A stretch of DNA of 64,000 nucleotides from Acuticoccus sp051016205 (GTDB lineage: Bacteria; Pseudomonadota; Alphaproteobacteria; Rhizobiales; Amorphaceae): contig CP136534.1 of the NCBI GenBank assembly GCA_051016205.1, forward strand, positions 620,001 to 684,000, in the 5' to 3' direction. The notes below the pieces were generated by a model, which ran no database searches, was not told the origin of the DNA, and worked only from the letters and a program-made list of their open reading frames with translations. The translations under genes were made by a program, and so were the position numbers. Numbering within the stretch: position 1 is the stretch's first letter; every line of letters begins with the position of its first letter. This document shows positions 1 through 7,620 of this stretch, piece after piece.

Positions 1-586
1 CCCCATCGCCCGTCTGCCCGCCCTGTGGCTCGGCTTCTCGCCAGAGCACGGGGAGGAGCCGGGAACGCTCACCCTCCCGGCAGAAGTGATGCTGGCGACC
101 CTCCAGGCGGTGGGTGGGGGACTGTCGGCGCAGGGGATCGGTAGGCTCGTCATTCTCAACGCCCATGGCGGCAATATCGGCCTTGCCTCTGCCGCCGCCA
201 TTCAACTGCGCGCCCGTCACGGCATCCTCATCGCAACGCCCCACTGGCTGGACTTCGGTCTGCCAGAGGCGGCCGCCGCGCTGGGCGATCCCACCACCGA
301 CGTTCACGGTGGTGGGTTGGAGACGGCCATGATGCTCGCCGCAGCGCCTCACCTGGTGACGCACCTGCTCCCGCCTGAGGCGGCCCGATCGCCACCGGGA
401 GCACAGCTTTTCCCCTCAGGCCCTGTGAACTGGGGGTGGCTGGCAGGCGACCTTGGCAAGGACGGCTACGTGGGTGCGCCTCAGCGCGCAACGGCAGAGG
501 CAGGCAAGGCGATCATCGATCACGCAGGTGAAGGCCTTGCCCGCCTCGTCAAGGATTTGGCGAACGCCCCATGGATCGACCGATGA
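1..586 (+). CDS. Creatininase/ArfB-like amidohydrolase, 5' end outside window
   Basis: The reading frame is open from base 2 and ends at 586, so only the C-terminal part is present. The creatininase-family signature NAHGGN is followed by DVHGGGLETAMML, equivalent to the metal-binding HAGExET region. The family hydrolyses cyclic amides or formamides with two metal ions; archaeal ArfB, a member, deformylates a pyrimidine in riboflavin synthesis. The stop overlaps the next start as ATGA (583-586), so it is translationally coupled to a RibD-like reductase. That pairing favours a pyrimidine or pterin intermediate as substrate over creatinine, but this is inference. Confidence 0.85.
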   Translation, partial: PIARLPALWLGFSPEHGEEPGTLTLPAEVMLATLQAVGGGLSAQGIGRLVILNAHGGNIGLASAAAIQLRARHGILIATPHWLDFGLPEAAAALGDPTTDVHGGGLETAMMLAAAPHLVTHLLPPEAARSPPGAQLFPSGPVNWGWLAGDLGKDGYVGAPQRATAEAGKAIIDHAGEGLARLVKDLANAPWIDR

Positions 587-1263
587 CCCGACACCTTGCC
601 ATCCTTGACGATCTTGCGAGCGCCCGTGAGGCAGGGCAGCCGCTGGTGGTGGCGCAACTCGGCCAGTCGCTGGACGGGCGCATCGCAACGCCCACCGGCC
701 ACTCCCACTACATCAACGGCCCTGCAGCCATAGCCTTTCTCCATGCCCTGAGGGCTGGGGTGGATGCTGTCGTGGTGGGCGCAGGCACGGCCCTTGCCGA
801 TGACCCGCGCCTCACCGTGCGGCACGTTGATGGACCCGACCCCGCCCGTGTCCTGATCGACAGGCAAAGACGCGCCGGAACCGACCTTGCGATGCTAAAG
901 CCCGATGGCGCACGGCGCATCGTCTTCGGCCCGCCGCGAGACGACGACCCCGCCGATGTGGAGTGCGTGCCCGTCACCCTCACCGGAGCGATTGCACCCG
1001 CCGACATTTTGAGCGCTCTGGCCGACCGGGGGATGAAACGGGTGCTCGTGGAGGGTGGTGCGGCCACCGTCAGCCAGTTCTTGGACGGGGCCGCCCTGGA
1101 TCGCCTATGCGTACTGGTGGGGCCGATGATCATCGGATCGGGGCCCATCGGCCTCAACCTTCCCGCCATCGAAACCCTCGACGGTGCCCATCGGCCGCAC
1201 GTCACTTTCGCCGAGCTTGGCGACGGCGACGTCTTGTTCGACTGCCGCTTCAAGCCCTGCTGA
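583..1263 (+). CDS. RibD C-terminal-domain-like pyrimidine/pterin reductase
   Basis: A 226-residue protein. The start at 583 is chosen for its ATGA overlap with the upstream stop; an in-frame ATG at 571 is also possible. The N-terminal third has the RibD_C/dihydrofolate-reductase signature AQLGQSLDGRIATPTG, then a GVDAVVVGAGTALADDPRLTVR stretch; later VEGGAATVSQFL matches the conserved EGG turn. RibD_C enzymes reduce the ribosyl side chain of an aminopyrimidine with NADPH. The deaminase domain of full RibD is absent, so this is a stand-alone reductase. It is convergent with the methyltransferase that ends at 1266. Confidence 0.87.
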   Translation: MTRHLAILDDLASAREAGQPLVVAQLGQSLDGRIATPTGHSHYINGPAAIAFLHALRAGVDAVVVGAGTALADDPRLTVRHVDGPDPARVLIDRQRRAGTDLAMLKPDGARRIVFGPPRDDDPADVECVPVTLTGAIAPADILSALADRGMKRVLVEGGAATVSQFLDGAALDRLCVLVGPMIIGSGPIGLNLPAIETLDGAHRPHVTFAELGDGDVLFDCRFKPC

Positions 1264-1265
1264 CG

Positions 1266-2075
1266 TCACGGATAGTCGGCAAAGATGTCCCTGTGGCCGA
1301 CGAGGAGCGTTTGCGTGTCGCCAAGCCGGGCCGCAAGCCAGCGGTCCACTCGGGTGCGCTCGTCGGGGAGGATGGCGCGGGCGGCATCGGCCCAGCCCTC
1401 CAGCGTTGCGGCGATGAGGCCGTCGCCGCGACCAGCGTCAAGGCGCCAGGGGGTGTCGTCCACCTCTACCCGCGCGCCGTTTGCCTCCAGCGCCTCAGCC
1501 AGGATGTCGGCGCCGTCCGGTCCTGCGGCGCGGCCAAAAGTTTTTTCCGAGCGCTGGTGGGCGTTGAAGGCGTCCACCATCATGGTGTCGTCCGGGTGGT
1601 CGGGGCTGAGCTCCAGACGCCCGTCATAGGTGAGCATCGCCAGGAGCGGGATACGTGCCGCCCCCAGCCGGGCCGCGAAACCCTCGATGAAATCGCGGGA
1701 GGTGAGGTCGAAAAGGGCCGATGCGGTGACGAGGTGAGGCACCTCGTGCCAAGGCGCCGGGTCGGCCATCAGGTCTGCCGTCATGGTGCTGACGGTGATG
1801 TGGGGATCGGCGGCAGCGCGGGCGCGGCGCTCTGCCTCCCTGAGGAGCGTGGAGTCGGCGTCGATGAGCGTCCACGCCTGCGGGCGCGGCAGATGGGGCG
1901 AGAGTGCGCGCCACGTGGCCCCCGTACCTGCGCCAAGATCGACGATTTTGATAGGGCCGTCCGACGCGCAAGACGCAAGGCAGGCGGCGCACGTTGCGAT
2001 CAACCGCGTGGAGCGGGCGCGGTCGTCGGCAGGGGTGCGCAGCGCCAGCCAACCGACGCTGAAGTCACCGCTCAT
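1266..2075 (-). CDS. Class I SAM-dependent methyltransferase
   Basis: A 269-residue protein with the SAM-binding motif VDLGAGTGATW near residue 45 and an acidic strand end (LIDAD) about 25 residues later, as in Rossmann-type methyltransferases. The substrate cannot be read from sequence. Its start overlaps the end of the glycosyltransferase gene by 11 bases, and it is the last gene of a four-gene run (dehydrogenase, PTPS-like, glycosyltransferase, methyltransferase). It therefore probably modifies the same product as those enzymes. Confidence 0.85.
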   Translation of the reverse strand: MSGDFSVGWLALRTPADDRARSTRLIATCAACLASCASDGPIKIVDLGAGTGATWRALSPHLPRPQAWTLIDADSTLLREAERRARAAADPHITVSTMTADLMADPAPWHEVPHLVTASALFDLTSRDFIEGFAARLGAARIPLLAMLTYDGRLELSPDHPDDTMMVDAFNAHQRSEKTFGRAAGPDGADILAEALEANGARVEVDDTPWRLDAGRGDGLIAATLEGWADAARAILPDERTRVDRWLAARLGDTQTLLVGHRDIFADYP

Positions 2076-3129
2076 GGGCCCGCCTCACGTCATCAATGAG
2101 GCCTGAGACAATAGCGGCGGTTTGCGGCCAGGTGAGGCAGCGCTCTGCGGCTTTGGTCGCCCCCGCAGCCATTTGCGAGCGGGCATCGCCGTCGCTGAGA
2201 AGGTGGGCGAGGGCATCGGCAATGCCTTCCGCATCGTCGACGGCGACAAGGATGCCTGCATCATCCGGCACAACGTCAGGGACGGCGCCGCCACGGCAAC
2301 CCACCACAGGCAGGCCCGCAGCCATCGCTTCGGCAAACACCATTCCAAATCCTTCATATCGAGAGGCAAGTGCGAAGATTTCCGCCCGGCTGTAAAGCGT
2401 GCGGATCGCCATGTCGGACGCCTCGCCGTGCAGCCTCACACGCCCGGTGAGCGCGTGGCGGGCGATGTCGTCTTTCAGCGCAGCGGCGGCTCTTGGGTCG
2501 CGTGTGAGGCTTCCCACAATGTCCACAGCGAAGGGACGATCGGCAATCCGCGCCAGCGCGTCCACCAGAACGTCGAACCCTTTGCGCGGGCTGACGGAGG
2601 CCACCGACACAATGCGCGGCACCGCCTCTGGGGCGCGCGGCAAGGCACCCCAGAACGCCCTGTCGAGCCCCGGTGGCGCCACGGTCACAGGGGTTTGCGG
2701 CGGGGCGAACGCGTCGCGCACAACGGCGGCTGTGTGCGGGCTTGTGACGAGTATGGCGGCGCATTGGGTGAGGGCGGCACGCTCGTCGGCCCTCAGCTGC
2801 GCGGCCACCACCGCACTCAGCCCCGTTTCCAGGGCGAGCGGGTGATGGACGAGGGCGATCATCGGCACACCCACCTTGGCAAGGCCCTCGGCAGGAAGCC
2901 GCCCGTAGGCAAGACCGTCGACGATTAGGACGTCGCCCGTCGCACCCGCCAGCCGGTCCAGTGCGGCGGAGACGGTCGCCGCATCAGGGTGGGGGAAGCC
3001 ATCGCCGAGTGAGAGTGTGCGCACTGTGTGGCCCACAGCTTTCAGCGCGTCGATCAGCTGCCTGTCGTAGACGTAGCCGCCTGTCAGCGTTCCAAGGTCG
3101 CCGGGGTAGGCGAAGGTCACCTCGCTCAT
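2065..3129 (-). CDS. Glycosyltransferase family 4
   Basis: A 354-residue GT-B fold enzyme. The C-terminal half carries the GT4 hallmarks: VSVASVSPRKGFDVLVDAL, a donor-binding YEGFGMVFAEAMAAGLPVV block with the EX7E arrangement, and GGAVPDVV. No signal peptide or membrane segment is seen. GT4 enzymes move a sugar from a nucleotide donor with retention of configuration. Its place between a PTPS-like protein and a methyltransferase suggests glycosylation of a small heterocycle rather than polysaccharide synthesis, though no substrate can be proved. Confidence 0.88.
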   Translation of the reverse strand: MSEVTFAYPGDLGTLTGGYVYDRQLIDALKAVGHTVRTLSLGDGFPHPDAATVSAALDRLAGATGDVLIVDGLAYGRLPAEGLAKVGVPMIALVHHPLALETGLSAVVAAQLRADERAALTQCAAILVTSPHTAAVVRDAFAPPQTPVTVAPPGLDRAFWGALPRAPEAVPRIVSVASVSPRKGFDVLVDALARIADRPFAVDIVGSLTRDPRAAAALKDDIARHALTGRVRLHGEASDMAIRTLYSRAEIFALASRYEGFGMVFAEAMAAGLPVVGCRGGAVPDVVPDDAGILVAVDDAEGIADALAHLLSDGDARSQMAAGATKAAERCLTWPQTAAIVSGLIDDVRRAHER

Positions 3130-3148
3130 GGAGTGCGCGCCCGGCCGT

Positions 3149-3553
3149 TCAGCGCGAAAGGTCGGCCTCGTACCAGGCGCGGGCGATGTGGGATTCGTTC
3201 AGCGTCACCCGCAGCCGCGTCACCGACTTGGCGTCCTCACCGACGGCGCCTGAGGCCATCTCTGCGGCCAGCTTGTCGAAGATCCAGCGACATAGGACCT
3301 CAGTGGTGGAACGCTCTGTCTTAAAGTCGTCAAGATTGTCGAGGTTTTGGTAGTTGAGCGGGGTCAGAACGCGCTTCAGCGCATCGGCCGCAAGGCCGAT
3401 ATCAAGGACGATGTCATTGGGGCCGAGCGTTTCGGTGAAGAAGGTGGCGTCCACCACGAACGTCGCCCCGTGCATCTGCTGTGCGGGGCCGAATGCCTCG
3501 CCCGGCAGGCTGTGGGCAATCATGATGTGGTCGCGGACTTCCAGGGCAAACAT
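3149..3553 (-). CDS. QueD/6-pyruvoyltetrahydropterin synthase-fold protein with altered active site
   Basis: A 134-residue protein of normal family length. The fold is recognisable from the His14 region, MHGATF around residue 28, NYQNLDNL, STTEVLCRWIFD and the terminal NESHIARAWYE. Key residues differ from the family. The HGH pair of zinc ligands is HGA, the catalytic Cys before it is missing, and the LDH catalytic Asp-His is LNY. Only the final Glu is clearly kept. It therefore probably does not do standard PTPS or QueD chemistry. The start abuts the stop of the dehydrogenase gene upstream. Confidence 0.8.
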   Translation of the reverse strand: MFALEVRDHIMIAHSLPGEAFGPAQQMHGATFVVDATFFTETLGPNDIVLDIGLAADALKRVLTPLNYQNLDNLDDFKTERSTTEVLCRWIFDKLAAEMASGAVGEDAKSVTRLRVTLNESHIARAWYEADLSR

Positions 3554-4564
3554 TCAATCGTCCTTGTTGGCGGGATAGGTGATGAGGATGGCAAGTTGGG
3601 ACGCGTCGGCGCGCATCAAGTCGGGCAGGCGGTCCGGCGCCTCATGAAGCGGAACCTCTGCGGTGAAAAGGCGATCCAGTAGCGGATCGTCAAGCAGGCG
3701 CATGACTGCGGCAAGTCGCCGCTTATGGTTCCAGCGCGGGGCGCGGTCCGGCGGTATCACGCCGACTTGCGACGATTTGATCGACAATCTGCGCGCGTGG
3801 AACGGCCCGCCAAGGTCCACTGCGGCCTGCCGGGCACCGTGCCAGCTCGCCTCCACGACGCGCCCTTCCATGGCGGTTGCGGCAATGGCGATGCGCAGTC
3901 CGGCGTCGTTGCCCGTGGCGTTGATGGCAACGTCGAAGGTGTCGGCCACGCTTTCGCGAGTGGCAAAGCGCGCACCAAAAGCCTCCACAATGTCGGCGCG
4001 GGAGGGGTCGCGATCGCACACGACGACGTGTGTGCCGGGGATGCGCGCCAGGAGCCGCGCAATCAACAGGCCGACCACCCCAGCACCCACGACCAAGACC
4101 GCATCGCCCAGAGAAACCGCGCTGTCCCACACCACATTGAGCGCCGTTTCCATGTTGGCGGCGAGCGGTGCGCGACGGGCGGGAACAGCCTCCGGTACGA
4201 CGGTGACGGCATCTTCATCCAGCGCCACGGCACTCTGGTGTGGGTGCAGTGCAAAAACGGTGCGACCTGCCAGATGGTCAGGCCCTTCGGCCACGGTGCC
4301 GACCAGCGCGTAACCATATTTCACCGGAAATTGAAACGTGCCGGCTTGATGGGGGCAGCGCATTCTCTGGTACTCGCTGGGCGGGATTTCGCCATTGAGA
4401 ACCAGCCGTTCGGTGCCGCGGCTGATCAACGAATATTGTGACGAAATGACCACCGAATGTGGGCCTTTCGTCACAACCTGTTCGCAGTTGAGTGCGTATT
4501 TGCCCTTTTGTTGACACCACAGGGCTGTAGCGCGGGCCGCGGGCTTGGGCTGAGAAGGGAACAT
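3554..4564 (-). CDS. Zinc-type medium-chain dehydrogenase/reductase
   Basis: A 336-residue MDR-family protein. The nucleotide-binding motif VLVVGAGVVGLLIARLLAR lies near residue 155 and a CDRDPSR acidic turn follows. The N-terminal SLISRGTERLVL resembles the bacteriochlorophyllide/sorbitol-type branch of MDR proteins. The structural zinc four-Cys lobe is not evident. It is the first gene of the minus-strand run; its promoter would lie in the 114 bases shared divergently with opgH. It probably oxidises or reduces an alcohol or side chain of the cluster's product. Confidence 0.82.
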   Translation of the reverse strand: MFPSQPKPAARATALWCQQKGKYALNCEQVVTKGPHSVVISSQYSLISRGTERLVLNGEIPPSEYQRMRCPHQAGTFQFPVKYGYALVGTVAEGPDHLAGRTVFALHPHQSAVALDEDAVTVVPEAVPARRAPLAANMETALNVVWDSAVSLGDAVLVVGAGVVGLLIARLLARIPGTHVVVCDRDPSRADIVEAFGARFATRESVADTFDVAINATGNDAGLRIAIAATAMEGRVVEASWHGARQAAVDLGGPFHARRLSIKSSQVGVIPPDRAPRWNHKRRLAAVMRLLDDPLLDRLFTAEVPLHEAPDRLPDLMRADASQLAILITYPANKDD

Positions 4565-4678
4565 GGGATTGCCTAGCGTTGTTAAGCCCTAATTAACACC
4601 TCCACGTCCGGGCGAACTGGTCAGCGCGCGTTCATCTCGAATGTTGCACTGCGCCACAGCCGCTTCGAAGGAACTTCA

Positions 4679-6484
4679 ATGCTCCAGGTGCCACTGAACG
4701 ATATGCACTCGCATGCGAGTGTTTCGACGCTTGCCCGTGAGGATGCCAAAAAAGTCGATCGCGTCGTGATGACGCGACGCCTCGTGGTCGCAGCGCTCAA
4801 CGTGTCGACATTTCTCATTCTTGGCGGGCTGATGGCCGTCGTCCTCTCCCACGGAGGGTGGACGGTGCTGAAGGGCTGCATGTTCGCCGCCTACCTCATC
4901 ACTCTGCCTTGGCTGTCCATCGGGTTTTGGAACGCCATGATCGGAACAGCGCTTTTGGCGCGCCAACCGGCCGGCGACGACCCGCTGGCGCTGCGCGACA
5001 ACCCGCTGGCGCCCATCACCACCCGCACCGCGATTGCCATGGCCGTGCGCAATGAAGCGCCCGAGCTTGCCATTGCCCGCCTTAAGGGGATGAGCGAGGA
5101 CATCGTCTCGCGCGGCCTAGCCACCCACTTCGACTTCCACGTCCTGTCCGACACCGACGATCTTGAGATTGCCGCGCGGGAAGAGGCGCTGGTGGCGGCC
5201 TGGCGCGAAAGCTCGGCCATGGGCGCGCAGATCCACTATCGCAGGCGCACCGACAACCGCGGCTACAAGGCCGGCAACCTGGACGAGTTTTGCGAGCGCA
5301 ACGTCGACCGCTACGACTATTTTCTGCCGCTGGATGCCGACAGCTTCCTGTCCGCCAATGCGGTGGCCAAGCTCGTGCGCATCATGCAGGAGCGGCCCGA
5401 CCTTGGCATCTTGCAGACGCTTGTGGTGGGAACGCCGGCAAAGTCCTTCTTCACCCGCGTGTTCCAGTTCGGTATGCGCCATGGGATGCGCGCCTACACC
5501 ATGGGCTCGGCCTGGTGGCTTGGCGACTGCGGGCCTTATTGGGGCCACAACGCCCTCATCCGCATGAAGGCGTTTCACGACCATTGCCGCCTGCCGGTCC
5601 TGAAGGGTAACGGCCCCCTGTCTGGCCACATCATGAGCCACGATCAGGTGGAAGCGGTGTTGATGCGCCGCGCCGGCTACCACGTGCGCGTGCTGGTGGA
5701 AGAAGGAGAGAGCTGGGAGGACAACCCGCCCACGCTGCCCGACTTTATCCGCCGCGAGCTGCGCTGGTGCCAGGGCAACATGCAGTACTTCAAGCTGCTC
5801 GCCATGCCCGGCCTCAAAGCCATGAGCCGCCTGCAGCTCGTCCTTGCCATCTTGATGTATCTGGCGCCTGCGGCATGGATGGCGTTCGTCGCCGTCGGTG
5901 CGGCAACGCTCATCTTCCCGGCAACAGGCGCTGGTGAAGACCCCTATCCCGTGGCGCTCGGCATGGGACTGTTCGTGACCATCCTGTTCATGTCTCTTGC
6001 GCCGAAGATTATGGGTTATGTGGGCACCATCGCGAGCCAGAAACAAAGCGCACGCTACGGCGGCAGGTTACGGCTGATCGCTGGGGCGATGACCGAACTG
6101 GTCTTTTCGATCCTGATGGCGCCTGTGGTGGCGTTCGCCATTGCCGTGTTCGCCCTCGGCCTTGTCTTTGGCGTCAAGCTGGACTGGCGTGCACAGCCCC
6201 GCGGTGAGCGGCGCGTGGCCTGGGACGAGGCCCTTGTCTCCTTCGCCCCGCAAACGGTGATGGGGCTGGGGCTCGGCCTTGCCATTTTGCTGACTGCGCC
6301 GGGCGTTCTTCCTTGGGCAGCGCCGATGCTGCTTGGCTTCGTGTTGGCCATCCCCTTCGCGGTGGTGACGGCGACCGAGGTCGCTGGACGCCTGTCCGTC
6401 AAGCTGCGCTTGTTCGATGTGCCTGAAGACCGCAGGGCCCCTTTGGTGCTACGCCGCCTCCACGCACGGCTTGCCATGGCCTGA
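4679..6484 (+). CDS. opgH: Glucans biosynthesis glucosyltransferase H (osmoregulated periplasmic glucans)
   Basis: A 601-residue GT2 membrane glucosyltransferase that builds the beta-glucan backbone of osmoregulated periplasmic glucans at the inner membrane. The catalytic core shows LPLDADSFLS (donor DxD), SHDQVEAVLMRRAGY and the family QxxRW equivalent RRELRWCQGNMQY. Two N-terminal and several C-terminal hydrophobic segments flank the domain. It is shorter than the roughly 850-residue enterobacterial enzyme, lacking much of the N-terminal extension. A GAAGGA ribosome site precedes the ATG. The periplasmic partner opgG is not next to it. Confidence 0.93.
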   Translation: MLQVPLNDMHSHASVSTLAREDAKKVDRVVMTRRLVVAALNVSTFLILGGLMAVVLSHGGWTVLKGCMFAAYLITLPWLSIGFWNAMIGTALLARQPAGDDPLALRDNPLAPITTRTAIAMAVRNEAPELAIARLKGMSEDIVSRGLATHFDFHVLSDTDDLEIAAREEALVAAWRESSAMGAQIHYRRRTDNRGYKAGNLDEFCERNVDRYDYFLPLDADSFLSANAVAKLVRIMQERPDLGILQTLVVGTPAKSFFTRVFQFGMRHGMRAYTMGSAWWLGDCGPYWGHNALIRMKAFHDHCRLPVLKGNGPLSGHIMSHDQVEAVLMRRAGYHVRVLVEEGESWEDNPPTLPDFIRRELRWCQGNMQYFKLLAMPGLKAMSRLQLVLAILMYLAPAAWMAFVAVGAATLIFPATGAGEDPYPVALGMGLFVTILFMSLAPKIMGYVGTIASQKQSARYGGRLRLIAGAMTELVFSILMAPVVAFAIAVFALGLVFGVKLDWRAQPRGERRVAWDEALVSFAPQTVMGLGLGLAILLTAPGVLPWAAPMLLGFVLAIPFAVVTATEVAGRLSVKLRLFDVPEDRRAPLVLRRLHARLAMA

Positions 6485-6513
6485 TAGGGTTGCCTCCTGG
6501 CCCATGCCACGTC

Positions 6514-6527
6514 TTGATCCTTATCAA
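6514..6527 (+). promoter_or_regulatory. Anaerobox (FNR/FixK-type site)
   Basis: TTGAT-CCTT-ATCAA is a perfect match to the TTGAT-N4-ATCAA operator bound by FNR and FixK proteins. It lies 55 bases before the ATG of the universal stress protein gene, a spacing compatible with an activator site upstream of the promoter. A FixK-like regulator is encoded 3.2 kb downstream. Confidence 0.75.
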
Positions 6528-6582
6528 GTAATGGTACGGGCGCTTGGGCCACGATGGCCGGCAAGAACAAGGAGGCGGCCCT

Positions 6583-7455
6583 ATGGCGCTAAAATCCATC
6601 ATCTGTCTGCTCAACGGGTTTGAGCATGAAACTGCGGCCGCCGACGCCGCCTTGCAGCTTGCCAAAGACAATGGCGCTGACATCAGGCTTTTGCACATCA
6701 CCTACCCTGTGCAGTCCTATTCCGGCTTCTTTGGCGAGGCAGCGATGGTGGGCGGCGGTTGGCAGGAGATTGTCGACCAGCAGAGCCAGCACCGCCTGTC
6801 CAAAGCCCGGAAAATCGCCGAAGGCCTGATCGCCAAGCACGGCCTTGGCTCGCCCGTCGACACGCCGGCGGGCACGGCGCGCGCCGCCTTCGTGCCTCTG
6901 GAAAACAAGACCACCGCAGACATTGTCCGCAAGCTCAGCCTTTGCGATCTTATCGTGTTCGGCGCCGAGGCAGGCTCGTCCGACCTCAGCGATGCGTCCA
7001 TTGCCGGCACGGCGCTCTTCTCCACCGGCCGGCCGCTCTTGATGGTGCGGCCCAAGAAGGGCGATGCGCCGTCCTGGGTCGGCAAGTCGTGCGCTCTCGC
7101 CTGGAACGACAGCCCCGAGGCGATCCGCGCCGTCACCGGGGCCCGTGACCTCATTCGCACGGCCAGCAAAGTCCACGTGCTCGTCACCCACGAGCGCTCG
7201 CGGGCCGACGATGCGCCCGAAAACACCATCGTACTGGACTACCTTGCCTCCCACGGTGTCCCGGCCGAGTTCCACGCCGTCATGCGCGGCTCAGGGTCGG
7301 CGGCAGCGGCGGTGTTGCAGCAGGCAAAGGTGCTCGGCTGCGACTATCTGGTCATGGGAGCTTACGGGCACACAGTGTTCCGCGAGATGCTCCTCGGTGG
7401 CTTTACCGCGTACATGCTGGAAGAGGCCGAAATGCCCCTGGTGCTTGCCCACTGA
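6583..7455 (+). CDS. Universal stress protein, tandem UspA domains
   Basis: A 290-residue protein with two Usp repeats. The first starts ALKSIICLLNGFEHE; the second ends in the classic GCDYLVMGAYGHTVFREMLLGG loop, the G-2x-G-9x-G-type nucleotide-binding motif. The start at 6583 follows a strong AAGGAGG site; in-frame codons upstream lack one. Usp proteins are cytoplasmic and support survival under low oxygen or starvation. The perfect anaerobox upstream points to activation by the nearby FixK-like regulator under microaerobic conditions. Confidence 0.9.
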   Translation: MALKSIICLLNGFEHETAAADAALQLAKDNGADIRLLHITYPVQSYSGFFGEAAMVGGGWQEIVDQQSQHRLSKARKIAEGLIAKHGLGSPVDTPAGTARAAFVPLENKTTADIVRKLSLCDLIVFGAEAGSSDLSDASIAGTALFSTGRPLLMVRPKKGDAPSWVGKSCALAWNDSPEAIRAVTGARDLIRTASKVHVLVTHERSRADDAPENTIVLDYLASHGVPAEFHAVMRGSGSAAAAVLQQAKVLGCDYLVMGAYGHTVFREMLLGGFTAYMLEEAEMPLVLAH

Positions 7456-7487
7456 TGGAACCCTTACCAAGACACACACCGTTGATA

Positions 7488-7508
7488 GCCGCCACATCCC
7501 GTGGCGGC
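7488..7508. other. Perfect 8-bp hairpin after the usp gene
   Basis: GCCGCCAC and GTGGCGGC flank a five-base loop (ATCCC), 32 bases after the usp stop. No run of T follows, so it is not a classical intrinsic terminator. It may protect the 3' end of the transcript or aid termination. Confidence 0.45.
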
Positions 7509-7620
7509 CGGTGGGCGTCGGTGTGACCCGACCCTCATACCCCTTCGGATCCATCAGGTCTTTGCGTACGGTCCGGCCCATGGCGCCAAGGTCTGTGTCC
7601 TGCCCTTCGCGTGCCCTGCC

